A stretch of 64,000 nucleotides of DNA from NCBI RefSeq assembly GCF_003597395.2, contig NC_133777.1, forward strand, positions 58,872,930-58,936,929, written 5' to 3'. This DNA comes from Chelonoidis abingdonii (taxonomy: Eukaryota; Chordata; Testudines; Testudinidae). The notes under the pieces were generated by a model. That model worked only from the letters and a program-made list of their open reading frames with translations. It was not told the origin of the DNA and made no database searches. Of the stretch, positions 12,080 through 23,684 are shown piece by piece. The position numbers and the translations under genes were made by a program. Positions within the stretch are counted from its first letter, which is position 1, and every line of letters starts with the position of its first letter.

Positions 12080-12775
12080 CTTCCAAGCCAGCAGCAGCAC
12101 GTTCATGATGGCCAGCAGCGGGCAGGGCCCGTTCTCGTTCTGGGTGATGATCGGCGTGTTCTCCTCCTTCCAGCGGACCCACTTGATGTGATAAACCGAC
12201 TGGCCAGGAAAGCGCTCCTTAGAGGCAGAGAAGAGCTGAGCCGCAGCCGTGGGCCCATCTCCTCCGGGGCTCCGGGCCTTGCCCTCTGCTGCCGCCGCAA
12301 CCTCCTCAGCATCGCTATTGAGCTCGGAGCTGCTCGGGCAGCAGGAGTGCAGGTTGGAGAAGGACTCCAGGGAGTCCAAGCTCCGCGACTCCTCCTCTGG
12401 GGGGCTGGGGTCGCCGCCGCTGCTGCCGGCCTCCCCGGGGCCCCTCTCCAAGGCAGACGCTGCCTCAGAGCTCTCAGTCACTACTGGCTCCGCGCAGCCC
12501 GCAGCGGACCGGCGGCTCTCAGTGGCAGGCACGGGAGACCCCAGCGCGGGAGGAGAGTCCCTCCCGGGGCCCGCGGCAGGCGGGGGAAGAAGCAGAGGGG
12601 AAGGACCCCACTGCCCGCCGCCCTCCTCAGCGGTCACGGGTCCGCCCCGACCACTACCCCCGTTAGCCGCCGCCTCTTCCTCCACTGATCCCTCCAGGAT
12701 GATTCGGCCCGCAGCGCCCCCGCCGCCCCTCTTCAGCGCGCCCGGGGGCGGCGGGGGCTGCGCCAAGCTCTCCAT
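12080..12775 (-). CDS. MINDY2: MINDY2 (FAM63B) first coding exon, deubiquitinase
   Basis: MINDY2 is a cysteine deubiquitinase that prefers long K48-linked ubiquitin chains. This exon encodes about 232 residues. The first ~185 are low-complexity (Pro/Gly/Ala/Glu-rich, probably disordered) with a conserved island reading SLDSLESFSNLHS. The start of the MINDY catalytic domain follows (VYHIKW...ENTPIITQNENGPCPLLAI). The Cys of NENGPCP, at about residue 218, is the known catalytic nucleophile. The start was placed at 12775 because it is the first in-frame ATG and resembles the MES start of mammalian MINDY2; the open frame upstream has no other in-frame ATG. The exon ends in ...LLLAWK with a GT donor at 12079-12078, and the frame then stops within intron sequence. 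Its head-to-head position with ADAM10 matches human synteny and separates it from the paralogue MINDY1. Later exons lie beyond the left edge. Confidence 0.95.
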
Positions 12776-13240
12776 GGCTGGCCCGCCGCCTGCCCGCCTG
12801 CTCAGCTCTCTACTGGCTCCGCAGAGGCTGTTCCTTCGCCAGCAGCGCCCAGGACGCCATGACAGCGGCAACGGCGCCGCCCCTAGGACGTGTAGATGGG
12901 AGGGGAGCAGCTTCAGATGGCCGCTAGGTGGGGAGCGCGCGAGAAGAATAGGATGGGCGCGGCCTAGAGGCTCGATATGAGCCGGGGGAGGGGGTGGAGC
13001 GAGGAGTTGGTTCTTCGCTCGAGGTAGCAGGACAAGAGCGAGGCGAGTCCGAGGAAGCGGAGGGCGCGAGAAGCAGAAAACGCAGCGCCAACAGGTTTGA
13101 GTCCGAGAGGGAGCGGTGCGGAACAGCGCGCGGCCCAGCGGCGCGAGCCCGAGGGAAAGGGGGGGCAGGGTGCTAAGAGCAGGGGGCGCGCGCGCCGGGC
13201 CCAGCCGCAGGAGGAACGCACTAGCCAGCCCGGCTTGACA
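12100..13240. promoter_or_regulatory. CpG-rich promoter region of MINDY2
   Basis: A GC- and CpG-dense block covers MINDY2 exon 1 and about 450 bp upstream, ending abruptly at about 13240 where AT-rich sequence starts. The part upstream of the ATG (12776-13240) is the likely 5'UTR and core promoter for minus-strand transcription. I see no convincing TATA box. The transcription start cannot be fixed from sequence alone. Open frames seen on both strands here are compositional artefacts. Confidence 0.75.
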
Positions 13241-13396
13241 AGTTCGAATGTGGTAATTGCAGTATCCCGTTGGACATCCACCATGTAATTGTGTGCATAG
13301 CTAGTGCCTTCAGGATGCGTAGGGCAGGCACCTGTTTCCTAAGCCAAAAAACAACTGCAAAGCCGACTCCCTATTCCCAAACAATATCCGATTTGC

Positions 13397-13849
13397 TGAC
13401 TTAATCTCGGGTTCTCCATTTTATCATACAGGTTGAAGTGTTTGTGTGTCTTTCAAGATCCACATTTTCCTTTCAAAGCCAATAGCCGCTTTTCTCTCCC
13501 CGGACACAAGAGTTTGCTTTTCAGTCTCAAGTTACTCTGTTACTTTGCTAATGATGTCTGTGAACAAATATAAGGCACAATACAGCTGTGTGAATGAGAT
13601 GTGCCTTAGATAGTTTTTAAGACCTTTTAATTCATTGCAAGCCCTGCACGAGTTCTGGAATAGCGTGTTAGGAGCGGGCAGCGCATACTGCTGCAGCGAA
13701 AAGGAATCTGAGCTCACAACAATTACGTTTTCAAGAATCTCTCCCTATTTTGCAGGAAGTTGAAACTCAGGGCATAGGACCTGCGCAGAGGGGTCCGGTC
13801 ACAGCCTTTTTAAAGAAACAGTGCAGCTGCTTTCCTGAGCGGTAACAAA
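13397..13849. other. Intergenic sequence, nothing recognised
   Basis: AT-rich single-copy-looking sequence lies between the MINDY2 CpG block and a CR1 fragment. No gene or repeat was recognised. Confidence 0.4.
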
Positions 13850-13851
13850 GA

Positions 13852-14305
13852 ACATAAGAACGGGTTTACTGGGTTAGGCCAAAGGTCTATCTTGTCCAGT
13901 GGTTCTCCAACTTTTGTACTAGTGACCCCTTTCACACAGCAAGCCTCTGTTTGCGACCCCCCTTATATATATTAAAACAGTATGTTTAATTTATAACACT
14001 ACTGTAAATGCTGGAATGAAGCAGAGTTTGGGGTGGAGGCTGACAGCTTGCACCCCCCCATGTAATAACCTTGTGACCTCCTGACGGGTCACAACCCCTA
14101 ATTTGAGAAACCCTGATCTAGCCCATTATCCTGTCTTCCGACAGTGGCCAATGCCAAGTGCCCCAGAGGGAATGAACAAAACAGTAATCATCAAGTGATT
14201 CTGTCACTCATTGCTAGCTTCTGGCAAACAGTGACTAGGGACACCATCTCTGCCCATCCTGGCTAATAGCCATTGACTAGGACCAAAGGACTATTATGTT
14301 CTTCC
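13852..14305 (-). mobile_element. Old CR1 3' end, minus strand
   Basis: The AAGAACATAAGAAC start, TTAGGCCAAAGGTCTATC, and after the insertion TCTTCCGACAGTGGCCAATG and CCCCAGAGGGAATGAAC match the minus-strand CR1 3'UTR seen at 49395. This CR1 is interrupted by a small hAT element. Confidence 0.75.
13897..14115. mobile_element. hAT MITE inserted in a CR1
   Basis: The ends CAGTGGTTCTCCAAC and AATTTGAGAAACCCTG form a hAT-type inverted repeat around 219 bp. The flanks ATCTTGTC (13889-13896) and ATCTAGCC (14116-14123) are an 8-bp target duplication with two mismatches. The CR1 sequence continues on both sides. Confidence 0.75.
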
Positions 14306-14309
14306 AAAA

Positions 14310-15480
14310 GGAATTGTAACATAACCAAGATGAAAACCTCACAAAGTTCTCGCTTCCTATCAATATCAGGGATCTAGGGAAAGCTGGCAGAAATGTCATC
14401 CATAAAATAGTAAAGACCATGTTTCAGTGGTATGCATTATCGTTTACTAACCATCAATGCTTTAAAATGTTATAAATGTATGGTTAATGTAAACCATCAT
14501 TAAAAAAAACTAATGTAACTTTAGGATTGAAATTGAATACTAAGCAAAATCCCCAACTGAGATAAAAATGTTAGTTTATAAAATGAAGGGTTGATATAGA
14601 CTTGTGAGGCAGGGGCAGGTACGAATTTACTTTCTCCATACTCTTATCTGTCTTTGTTTCTCACTCTCAGAATCCCTCCGTCTCTCTTGGTGTTATTTAA
14701 AGTCTTTGGAAACAGTTACTTCAGCATGAGTAGCTTTCTGTGAAGCAATGGAAGTCCTTGTATATATGCTCATGTAATAATTCTTACAGACAGGTCTTCC
14801 ATTTGATTCAAAAGTAACTCAGCCTTTGTAACTTATTCTGTAAAATATTCTTGTACTATTTTGCCAAGACAATAGTAACTAAAAGCAGGTGTTCAAAGCT
14901 TTACAATTTAAGTATCAGTTTGATATTTTAATGTGTATATATATAGTTGAAAACATCTGAAAAGCAAACTATAACACTGGATTGTGTCCTCTTTTAAAAA
15001 AAAAAACCCTTTTCAACAGAAGTGCATAATAAACAATTACACACTTTTATAAATTGCTTATTGTTGATTTTTCTTGATAATTTTCTCATTGGGTCAAAAA
15101 ATAACAGCACCATCACAGACAAATGCTATACCATTTCTGAAGTCAGACAGAATGTGCTGTAACCTGAGGGAGTTGTGGGGAGAGGGTTATATTTAAATTT
15201 GACAGTAGCACTGTGACCTAACAACAGAGGTTGCATGCAAATGTGATAGTCTCACTGTAACCTGAAAGCAGGAACCATAAGCAAATATTTCACTGTAATC
15301 CAGCAGCATTTTATGTTACCTTATAGGGACATTCTAAATTGACAGTAAAGTTTGAATGTAAACTGGCAAAGTAACCCAACAATAGAATTTACATATAAAT
15401 CTGGGACTAGCACTGAAATTTGACAGTAGGTTGCATGTTTAGATTAAGAGTGATACAATTCTGAAGTGAGCTATACCTTT
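14310..15480. other. AT-rich intergenic stretch, nothing recognised
   Basis: AT-rich sequence. I see short A-runs and TATATA words but no gene or named repeat. Confidence 0.4.
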
Positions 15481-16128
15481 GTCTGTTCTCTGAGTCTTTC
15501 TTTGGGCACCTCTTTCAAGTGGCAGACCTATAACTTCTCTGAGTTGGAATCCTGTGATTCACCTAACTTTTAGATGAAATCACCAAGTTATAGCACCCCG
15601 TTTACCAACCATATTTCTTCAGCAGGTCCAACTGTCTTTGGCCTCTACTGAAGTCGTCTCTCTGGGAGCTGTGACCAGTTTGTAAATACAGTGACAGAGT
15701 ACAGCTTGTTCAAAATATAGCAGTATTTATTTATTCATTGGAACATAACAGAGCAAAAAAGGATTAAAACAACAAAAGCCTAAACATATATTGTCTTACC
15801 TAAATTTAGCATCTGCAGCATCCAGTTGGTCCTGATTTAGCCTTGGTAACCTCTTCCTCATTTTCCGGAGGACCAAGCTGTAGCCTGCTTTTCTGGAGAG
15901 CTTTTGTCTTCTCAGGCTCAGCTTTTCACCACTTTCAAGCTCTTCATTGAGAGTTCCTGCCTCAAAAGCCCTGGAATTTCAAGCTGGAATCTACCCTACC
16001 TTCTTGTGGGATTATACTCTGATTCCAGATTAGTGAAGATAAACCTCAAAGGAATTTTCACCTCTTTTGCTTTTGAGTATTGGCTACTGGAGTGGTCTAC
16101 AGCCATTGATTTTTGTTTCCTGCAAAGC
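15480..16128 (-). repeat. Possible LTR-like repeat
   Basis: A block with a TATTTATTTATTCATTGG core followed by moderately GC-rich, CT-rich sequence resembles an ERV LTR read on minus, with the reversed polyadenylation region near 15720. Ends are not defined. Confidence 0.25.
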
Positions 16129-16133
16129 TAAAT

Positions 16134-16422
16134 AAGGCTACAGTGTTGGCTACACTTGAGAGTTTACACCAGCCTGGCTGCACCATTGTAAGCTCTCTAG
16201 TGTAAGCACTCTAAACCAACAGTAGAGAGCTTTCCCATCAGCTTAATTACTCTAGCCCATGCAAGTGGTGGTAGCTATGTTGGCAGGAGAAACTCTCCCG
16301 CTGACATAGCACTGTCCATACCGGCACTTAAATTGGCATAAGTTATGTCACCCGGGGTGGCTAATTCACAATCCTGAGCGACATAATTTATGTTGACTAA
16401 AGCTGCAGTGTAGCCATAGCCT
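16134..16422. mobile_element. MITE ending in GCTACACT inverted repeats
   Basis: The left end TTGGCTACACTTGAG and the right end GCTGCAGTGTAGCCATAGCC are inverted. The interior has paired AGAGAGCTTT and GCTCTCTAG-like words. This is a non-autonomous DNA transposon of uncertain superfamily. Confidence 0.55.
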
Positions 16423-16709
16423 AAAACTGGTTTAACTCTCACTCTTTAGCCAGCAATACAATAACCACCAAGCCCACAGAGATATATGTATAACATTCAT
16501 AAAATTAATACAGCTAACTCCCACATTCTCCAAGAGCATAGTTGGAAAAGCTGGAGATTGAAAATGCAGAGGTGATTGGATGTGAAGAGGAATAATAAGT
16601 AGTGGAATTGATTTGTGGAAGAGAAAAAGAAGACATGAGGAAGGAAATGGAGACAGATTATTTTCTTCAAATAGGTTAATCAAGTAGTGGATAAAGGAGA
16701 AGTTGTTGA

Positions 16710-17380
16710 CAATTTAGATTTTCAAAAGCCCTTTCACAAGGTCCTCATAAAAGACTACTAAAGAAACTAAATACTCATGGTGTCAGAAGTAAAGTATTGT
16801 CATGGATCAAAAACTGGGCAAGAGTCAGAAAACAAAGCCTAATAAATGGTAATTTTTCATCATTGTAGAAGGTTTAAATTAAAATACTTCTAGTTTCTAT
16901 ACAAGCACCAGTATTGATTAATATATTCATTAATTACCTGAAAAAAGAGGTGGAAAAATGTGTAGATGACACAAAATTATTTAGGTTAGTCAAGTCCAAA
17001 GAAAACTGTGAGAAGACTGTCAAACTCTGAATCATGAAGGTCCCTTTCAAAACTTGCTATTTTAGCATTAATTATTAAAGTATTCTTGTTATATTACTGT
17101 CCAATCCCTCTTTGAATCTTGCTAAATTTTTGCCTCGGTAATAGCCTGTGCCTATGACTTCCATAGTTTTACCATGCATTTTCACATAACACTAGAACAA
17201 GGGGACAACGAAATTGAAAGGTGACAAATGTAAAACTGATAAAAATAAATACTTTTCCACATAATGTGCAATTAGAGTGCAAAACTTATTGCCACATATG
17301 TGGTTGAGGCCAAGAATTTAGTAAGGCTGAAAGAGGGCTTGGACTTTTATAAAAACAAGAAGAATATCCAAATCTATTTT
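16710..17380 (+). mobile_element. Old CR1/L2-like LINE fragments
   Basis: Frameshifted translation on plus gives an eroded RT. There is an FSKAF-like start near 16725, a SWIKNW-like part near 16800, and VDDTKLF at about 16961-16981 (the catalytic DD is visible as GATGAC). A 3' section near 17190-17370 resembles the CR1 C-terminus, and a minus-strand CR1-like piece lies at about 17100-17185. The fragments are heavily decayed. Confidence 0.55.
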
Positions 17381-17484
17381 TTTTTTGAAGGGATATAAAA
17401 CCTTGTGCTTCAGGGTTTAAGCCAATTTCTAACTATTATTAAGATGAGCTCTTAATCAAAACAAAATTATTGAATATCTGCCTA

Positions 17485-18085
17485 CAGGCCCGACAATGGG
17501 GGGGGGCAAAGGGGGCAATTGTCCAGGGGCCTGGGGGCCCCCGGCCACCACTGCTGGCAGATTGCAGGGCTAAGGCAGGCTTCCTGCCTGCCCACTCTCG
17601 CTCCACACCGCTCCTGGGAGTGGCTGACCAACGTCCCTGGGAAAGGGGGGTCTCCGTGTGCTGCCCCGAGTGCTGACTCTGCAGCTCCCATTGGCCAGGA
17701 ACTGCGGCCAATGGGAACTGTGGTGGTGATGCCTAGGAGCCGCTGCCAGAGGGTTGTGCCAATCGCTTTCGGGAGCCACCCAAGGTAAGTGCTTCACCCC
17801 AACCCCCTGCCCCACCCTAGAGCCCACATCAAAACTCCCTCCCAGAGCCCAAACCCTCACCTCTTCCTGCACTCAAACTCCCTCCCAGAGCCTGTACCCC
17901 AACCCCGACCCAGCCTGGTGAAAGTGAGTGAGGGTGAGGGAGAGCAAGCGATGGAGGGAGGGGGATGGAGTGAGCTGGAGGCAGGGCCTTGGAGAAGGAG
18001 TGGGGCAGGGGTATGGTTGCAGGGGCATGGCAAGGGTCTTTGGGTTTGCTGGATTAGACAGTTGGCAACCTTACCGGGTAACATG
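17485..18085. repeat. GC-rich repeat of unknown class
   Basis: The block has CCCATTGGCC/GGCCAATGGG inverted words, CTCCCTCCCAGAGCC repeated at 17839-17853 and 17880-17894, and a purine-rich part (GTGAGTGAGGGTGAGGGAGAG). It is GC-rich between AT-rich neighbours, as turtle interspersed repeats often are. The many overlapping open frames are compositional. Confidence 0.45.
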
Positions 18086-18939
18086 TAAGAGCCCTGGCTG
18101 TGCTGGAAGAGCGTGCCCAGTAGCGTAGCTGGCAGCTCACTGTGCACCAGCCAGCGCAGGCACAGAATTGCCCAATTGTCAGGTGGACTGCGGTGGCTTC
18201 TGCCCGGAATTGCTGTCAGCGGGTCTCTCTGACTATGAAGAAGAGTTGGCATGCACTAGGCAAAAGCAGATTAAGAAATTGCTTAGGGTCCTGAGCAGCT
18301 CAAGGGGGGGGGGGGGAGCATATTTGCTTTTTATTGGAGAGGGGAAGGAAATATTCCTGCATAGGGCCCCTAACGGGCTTGCACTGCCTCTGGGGTTTCT
18401 TGCACCTTCCCATTTAGCACATGGTGTTGGCTACTTAGAAAGAGGATACTGGAGCACATATTGGGTCTGACCTTCCTAACAATATAACGCAATAAAGGGG
18501 TCCTTAACTCTTGGGCCTGTTGTTTCTACATGCAGAATTAAGCGAGGAATCAAGACTAGTCACGTTTGGCCAGGGAAAAAGGCAAGAGGAGGAATAGCAT
18601 GGGGACTCGGGAGGCTTTACGCACCAAAGGTGCGGGGGAGAAGGTAATTCGATCAATCACCTACGGAGATCTGGCTTTAGTTGAGGAAGCCCCTTTCATT
18701 GTGGGTTAAATTGTAGGACTTAAATTCTTAGAGTATTTCCCCGCCCTTCACCCCGACGCTATAAAAAACATCAGGGGATTTGAAAATATTTACGGGAGCT
18801 CTGCTCCTCCGGACAGCTCCTGCTGAATGTAAGGGAGGCGCGTACTGGGAGAAGGAGGCTGTATAGTTGGGCAAGGGGGCGTAGGCGTCTGCTTGCAGTT
18901 TGCACCTTGCGCGGCACCTGTGTGGGTGCAGCGGTGGTC

Positions 18940-19436
18940 TTTACAGTGTGCTGCTAATGCATGGTGCTGCGCGTGCATATCCCACGCCAGCGCCTCTGCC
19001 CGAACAATGAAGGGGGGGACAGTGTCCCTTTAAGACATCAGGGGACACTATTTTCCAGCAACGACCGACGCTTGGGTCTGGCTCTGTGGCTCCGTGTACC
19101 ACGTGGGAGGAGGCGGGTTTGAGCGCGGGGTCGGGGTGTGGCCGATCGCGCGCTGTGGGCGGGCCCCCGAGCCTCGCCCCCCCGGTGCTGGCGTCGCGTG
19201 GGGGGAGGCGGCGGAGAAAGAGTGGCTGTGGGTCCGGGAGCGGGGCGCGCTGCCGGGCGGGCGCTGAAGCGGAACGAGCCGCTGAGTCTAGGGTTGGAGG
19301 AGCGGGCGGAAGCATCTGCTTGTGCAGCGGCCAAACGAAGGGAAGCGCCTAGCCGCCCCTCCCGATCCCAGTCCCCGGCCGGAGCGGATGCGCTGCAGTT
19401 AGGAGGAAGCAGCGGCGGGGCCTGGGTCAGGCGAAC
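18940..19436 (+). promoter_or_regulatory. ADAM10: ADAM10 CpG-rich promoter and 5'UTR
   Basis: A GC- and CpG-rich block with no clear TATA box precedes the ADAM10 ATG, and high GC continues to about 19560 in the intron. Plus-strand G-runs at 19230-19261 (GGG, GGG, GGGG, GGG and GGG with short loops) fit a G-quadruplex. The human ADAM10 5'UTR is reported to contain a translation-repressing G-quadruplex. A very short upstream ORF lies at 19388-19402. The transcription start is not determinable from sequence. Confidence 0.7.
19388..19402 (+). other. Four-codon upstream ORF in the ADAM10 leader
   Basis: An ATG followed by CGC TGC AGT TAG encodes M-R-C-S and stops 34 bases before the ADAM10 start codon. 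If the transcript begins upstream, this uORF would be scanned first. No effect on translation can be shown from sequence. Confidence 0.5.
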
Positions 19437-19491
19437 ATGGTGCTGGTGGGGGCGATAATCCTGTTCTTCTCCTTGGCGGCCGGAGGCGGAG
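19437..19491 (+). CDS. ADAM10: ADAM10 first coding exon (signal peptide)
   Basis: ADAM10 is a type I membrane metalloprotease that sheds ectodomains, including the alpha-secretase cleavage of APP and the Notch S2 cleavage. This exon encodes 18 codons plus one base: M-V-L-V-G-A-I-I-L-F-F-S-L-A-A-G-G-G. That is a short hydrophobic signal peptide matching mammalian ADAM10 in length, in the MVL start, in the AAG motif and in the phase of the exon end (last Gly codon split). A GT donor (GTAGGG) follows at 19492. The prodomain exon was not found downstream, so the rest of the window is probably intron 1; the long vertebrate intron 1 makes this plausible. The identification rests on a short peptide plus synteny with MINDY2, which together are strong. 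Confidence 0.9.
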
Positions 19492-19569
19492 GTAGGGACT
19501 GGCCGGGCCTGGCACAGCGCGGTGCGTTTGCCGCTCCTTGTTGGGGGCGAGTGAGGGGAGTGCTCGAGG

Positions 19570-22500
19570 CCGGGGGTGGCGCTCCGTGTCTCCCCCATTT
19601 ATAGTCTCGCAGGGAGCCTAGGGCCTCTTCCAATTCCTGGCTCCCGGCTTTGGAGCGGATCTGGGCCCCGCTTCCCGGCCGGGGATCTTATCTTGAGTTA
19701 CCGCATGTCAGGCCGGGGTTAGATCCGGGGGCGCTTCTCTTTCTCTCCCTCGCCAGATTTCTGGGCCGGATCCAGATCTTACCCTCCCCCCCATGTTACT
19801 GGTCTGAGTCCAGTCCCCGGACCTCCCGGTGATTCTCTTCTCCGCAAGTCACTGGGCTGAATTCTTCCTCTTCCTCCCCCGAAAAATCCCTCCGTTGGGT
19901 TTTGTTTTCTGCCCCGCGTTCTGACTTCCCTTCCCCTCGGCCCCTGGGACTTTCTTTATGGCCTCAGGATCTGTGATTACCCAGGCTCATTCCATGTTGT
20001 TCTTTCTAAATTCTTCCTCCCCCGGCCGTTGTGTGACGGGAGCGATAAGATGGTCTGTGTTTGGGAGAGAACTAAGCGCACAAACAGCAGAGCATGGGGG
20101 TGGTTGTTGCCTGGTGAATCGTCCTTTCCCCTCAACAAGGCATGCAGTAAACCTCCCCAAACTACTTTTAGGCAAACAAATGATGTAAAGTAGCTAGAAC
20201 ATCCTCACCACCTCCAAAAGGAAGAAATCTTCAAGAGACAGTAGAGTAGTTGAAAGTTATTGTATTTTAGAGGCCGGGAAAGATGATTAGCTGTTTAACA
20301 CTTCTTAAAGCTCCAGTTTCTATGTAGTAATTTCCCAGTTTTTGAGGTCACTTGAGTTTTTAAAGGCGGAAGTATGGTTAGTGAAAGAAGTTAGAGCTCC
20401 CTTTTCTGCCAGGGAAATAGAATATAAGAGCTGGGATTTCCTGGAGTGGGGCTGTAAAATCTGTCCCAGGCTAGGGAACCCTAGCCTTGGAAGAAGCAGT
20501 ATTGTGTTTGACACAATTTTTATAGTGGCTGTGAAATGCACTTTGGGATTAGGAAGATATATGGGGAGGGTGGTTGTGGTTTTTTGTTTTTTTTTGATGA
20601 CTTGGGAAATGAAAGGGTTAATGGCAGCATAGATGAAGCCTTTCATGGAGGGATGGGTGGAGTAGCTGATAAGGGACTTCTGCTTATTTGGCACTTACTT
20701 TGTTTGTCTGAGCACTGTTTCTGTACATTTCAGTATTAATGGGATTGTGCAAAAGATGGCATTTTGGATGAATTGTAATAAAACGATTTTGAAGTAGTTA
20801 GAAGAAAACTTCAGAACATAGAAGTACTTTTCTGTTGGCTTTGCCTAAAAACTAAGATAGAGCTGAGAGAGCACCACAGTTTATGTTGTTGAAACACACA
20901 GTAATATAGCAGTATCTAGTACTTCATATAGGTCAATATAGACTAAGTTTTCCTACTAATGTTCTTGTAAGTTTGTGAATGTTAGGACATTACGTTTTTA
21001 AACAAGAATGTTTTTGAGTACTAGTCAAGGGTTTTTCCTCAACACTTTATATCAGTTGATTAAATTGTCCTGACACTAGGAGCATTTGAGAGAGTTCATG
21101 CTCTGTTCTTAAAAATGAAATAATGCTTTCAATAGGAAGCTTTAAGTACACTAAGAGTAAACTTAGAATGTACAAAAGCAAAAGTAAATTCACGGGATAC
21201 CAATTTTAGGTCTAGATCTGTCCATTTTATTTTGAAAATTCATATTCAGATTAGCCAATGAAAGAGGAATGGGGTCCTATTTATATATATTTTTATAGGT
21301 TGGGAAATGTATAAAACTTGTGGCCTATGTTTTTGTGTGTAAACATAATCCTCAGCAGGGTAAGTAACATAGTGAGATTGGTGTTGGTATCCATTCCCCC
21401 GCCCCCCATGATGTGTGTGACATGGATCAGGTATTCTCAGTTTTGCATTATATGTTGGAGGTATAGAAGATACAAATATTTAAAAAAAACAAATTATTTT
21501 TATTTGATTTTTTTTATTTTCATGTTTATTTACTTTTCATTGTACAGTGGATGTGCTGTAATTATTTTTGCAGGTTAACCTTATTATAACTGTTAAAGCG
21601 CCAACTCATAAAAAAAGAACTATGTAAAAAGTGAATTGACAAAGGTGAAAACACAAACTCATACAAAATTGAGAAACAAATTGCCAGTGCTCCATTTGCA
21701 ACCAGTGCCACCTTCCAGTATAACGAATTTACACAAGTTAAGAAAGTGGTCCTCCATCAGTGTTTACAGTCCAAAGTCATTAGGATTTATGCTCTTCAGT
21801 CACTTAGGTGATTTTTAAAATCCTACCCTCAGAATGCTTGAATACTTCTGAAAATGTTAATAGGTGCGTATTAAAAGTTCTTAATTTTTTAAATAACAGT
21901 TTTATGCCTCTAAAATAAGCTTTCAGTAAAATACACTAGCCTTGATGCGTTGAAATGACTGTACCTGCTTAAGTATTAGTAAGATTAGGTCCTTAATTCT
22001 CAGTGTATTGGGGTTTTTTGATAACAGTTCTGTAAAATTTAAATATATTTATCAATACTGGCATCAAAAGGAGCGATGTTTATTGTTTAGTTATAAATTG
22101 TAATCTAAAACTATAGTAGTAACACAAATTTTGTAAAACTGATTTGAAAGCCTTAACTTGATTCAAATGAATATCTTTTCTTTTTTTTAAAAGTCATTTG
22201 ACAAATCAACTTCAGTTAAATGGTTCCACCTTGCTTGACACAAAGTTTGTTTAGAAAACCGCTTAAACTGGATACATATTCAGTATCCAGTGATAACTGG
22301 TTTTGGTTGGGTTCCACTTTTTAAAAAAGTACTGTCACTTTGTTCTAGGGAGTTGCTTCCAGTCTTCAAAGAAGATGAATATAGTCCTTGGCCTTCTGGT
22401 TGAGGGATAGAAAATGGGCCTGAGTGTACTTTTGACCTGTAAAGTTAACCTGTGTGATTGGCACATGGGTTTAAGGATCTGGGTTGGCCTCATCCAGTTG

Positions 22501-22870
22501 TGAGCCATGCTACAAAGCTATACCTGAGTTACTATATCCTTACAAGTGCTGTGTTCACTCATGTCACTAGGACTTTTGGGGGTATATTCCGTTCTTCTTT
22601 GTGCTGTGGTTAGCTGTGCTGCTCTGATTCTTTTGCAGTGAATTGTGAGAGAACTTGTCTGTCCTTGTGGGCACATGGGTGGAATAGTGGGAAGACTTTT
22701 GGAGGACCGTTGGCATTTTAAGAGATTTTGTCTGCATCCTCACTGCAGAGCGGGTGTGTTACCAGCCCGAACAAAAATGGCACTTACGCTCTAATCTGTA
22801 CCCCCAGCCGGACAGCTAGGATTTAAAGCATCGCCAACCTCATGTGAGAGGGTTTTGTGTGTGACAGGAA
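19570..22870. other. Intron 1 sequence without recognised repeats
   Basis: GC-rich at first, then AT-rich from about 20200. I see homopolymer runs only. No coding exon or named repeat was recognised. Confidence 0.4.
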
Positions 22871-22879
22871 GAGGGAATT

Positions 22880-23127
22880 TAGGGTATGTCTACAATGGAA
22901 ATTTCAAAGTGCTTCTGCGGGAACGTTTCCACGGCAGCACTTTGAAGTGCAAGTGTGGGAGAGAGTGCCATAAGGGGATTAGCTCCGTGCCCTGCGAGCA
23001 GTGCTGGGAACCTCTCTACACTAGAGCTTTAAGGCGCTCAGACTTGCTGCAATCAAGAGGGTGAAAAATCACCCCCCTAAGCCAGCAAGTTAGAGCACTA
23101 TAAAATGTGAGTGTAGACAAGTCCTTA
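22880..23127. mobile_element. hAT-style MITE
   Basis: The left end TAGGGTATGTCTACAATGG and the right end GTGTAGACAAGTCCTTA are inverted. The interior carries AGTGCTTC and AGCACTTTGAAGTGC words. It encodes no transposase. Confidence 0.55.
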
Positions 23128-23492
23128 GAAGCAACATCTGAGTAAGAGCCTGCAAAGAGTCTTAAAACTCACTCTTAATCCTAGTATGATGCAAATTTAT
23201 ATGGGGATATAGTATATGATATCTTTTTTCACAGAGGTTTATCTAAAAAGTTAGTTATTCTGAGGGAACACTATCAACTTGAAATCTCTAATCAGTTTCA
23301 AATGAGTTAAAGGTAGCTTCAGGTACTAAATTTGTGTTCTTGTGAATTTAAAATCAGTTTCCTATATTTTGTTTTTCTCCTGTTTCTGTATGAAGGGCAT
23401 ACACAAACAGCAAAACAATGAAACTACATTTGATAGCACACTATGTATAAAGTAAACAGCCTGAAAGTATACTTTTCTCTTTCAGTAATACC

Positions 23493-23684
23493 AGAGCTTG
23501 TCTATACAGCTACTTAGTATGTGGCAAGATGGGGTGTAAATCTACAGTGTTCTTGGGAAATATACATGGAACTTTAAGTGCACAGTAGCAGGGTCCACAT
23601 GGCCAGCTGGAGCATGGCATTTTAGAGCACTGTAGATTTATATCCCAGTTTTCTACATGCCAACTCTATATAGACGTATCCTTA
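23493..23684. mobile_element. Small MITE, eroded
   Basis: AGAGCTTGTCTATACAGC at the left and TATATAGACGTATCCTTA at the right are imperfect inverted ends. Internal TAAATCTACAGTG pairs with CACTGTAGATTTA. Confidence 0.5.

Noticed and set aside
12249..12980. Long plus-strand open frame over MINDY2 exon 1
   Set aside because: It is the antisense of a GC-rich exon. The minus frame carries the conserved MINDY catalytic motif and a correct splice donor.
17439..18252. Several 90-130 codon frames on both strands
   Set aside because: A low-complexity GC-rich repeat; frames on both strands at once indicate composition, not genes.
19038..19598. Minus-strand 186-codon frame over the ADAM10 promoter
   Set aside because: GC-rich composition with few stops. 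No domain was seen and it lies antisense to the 5'UTR.
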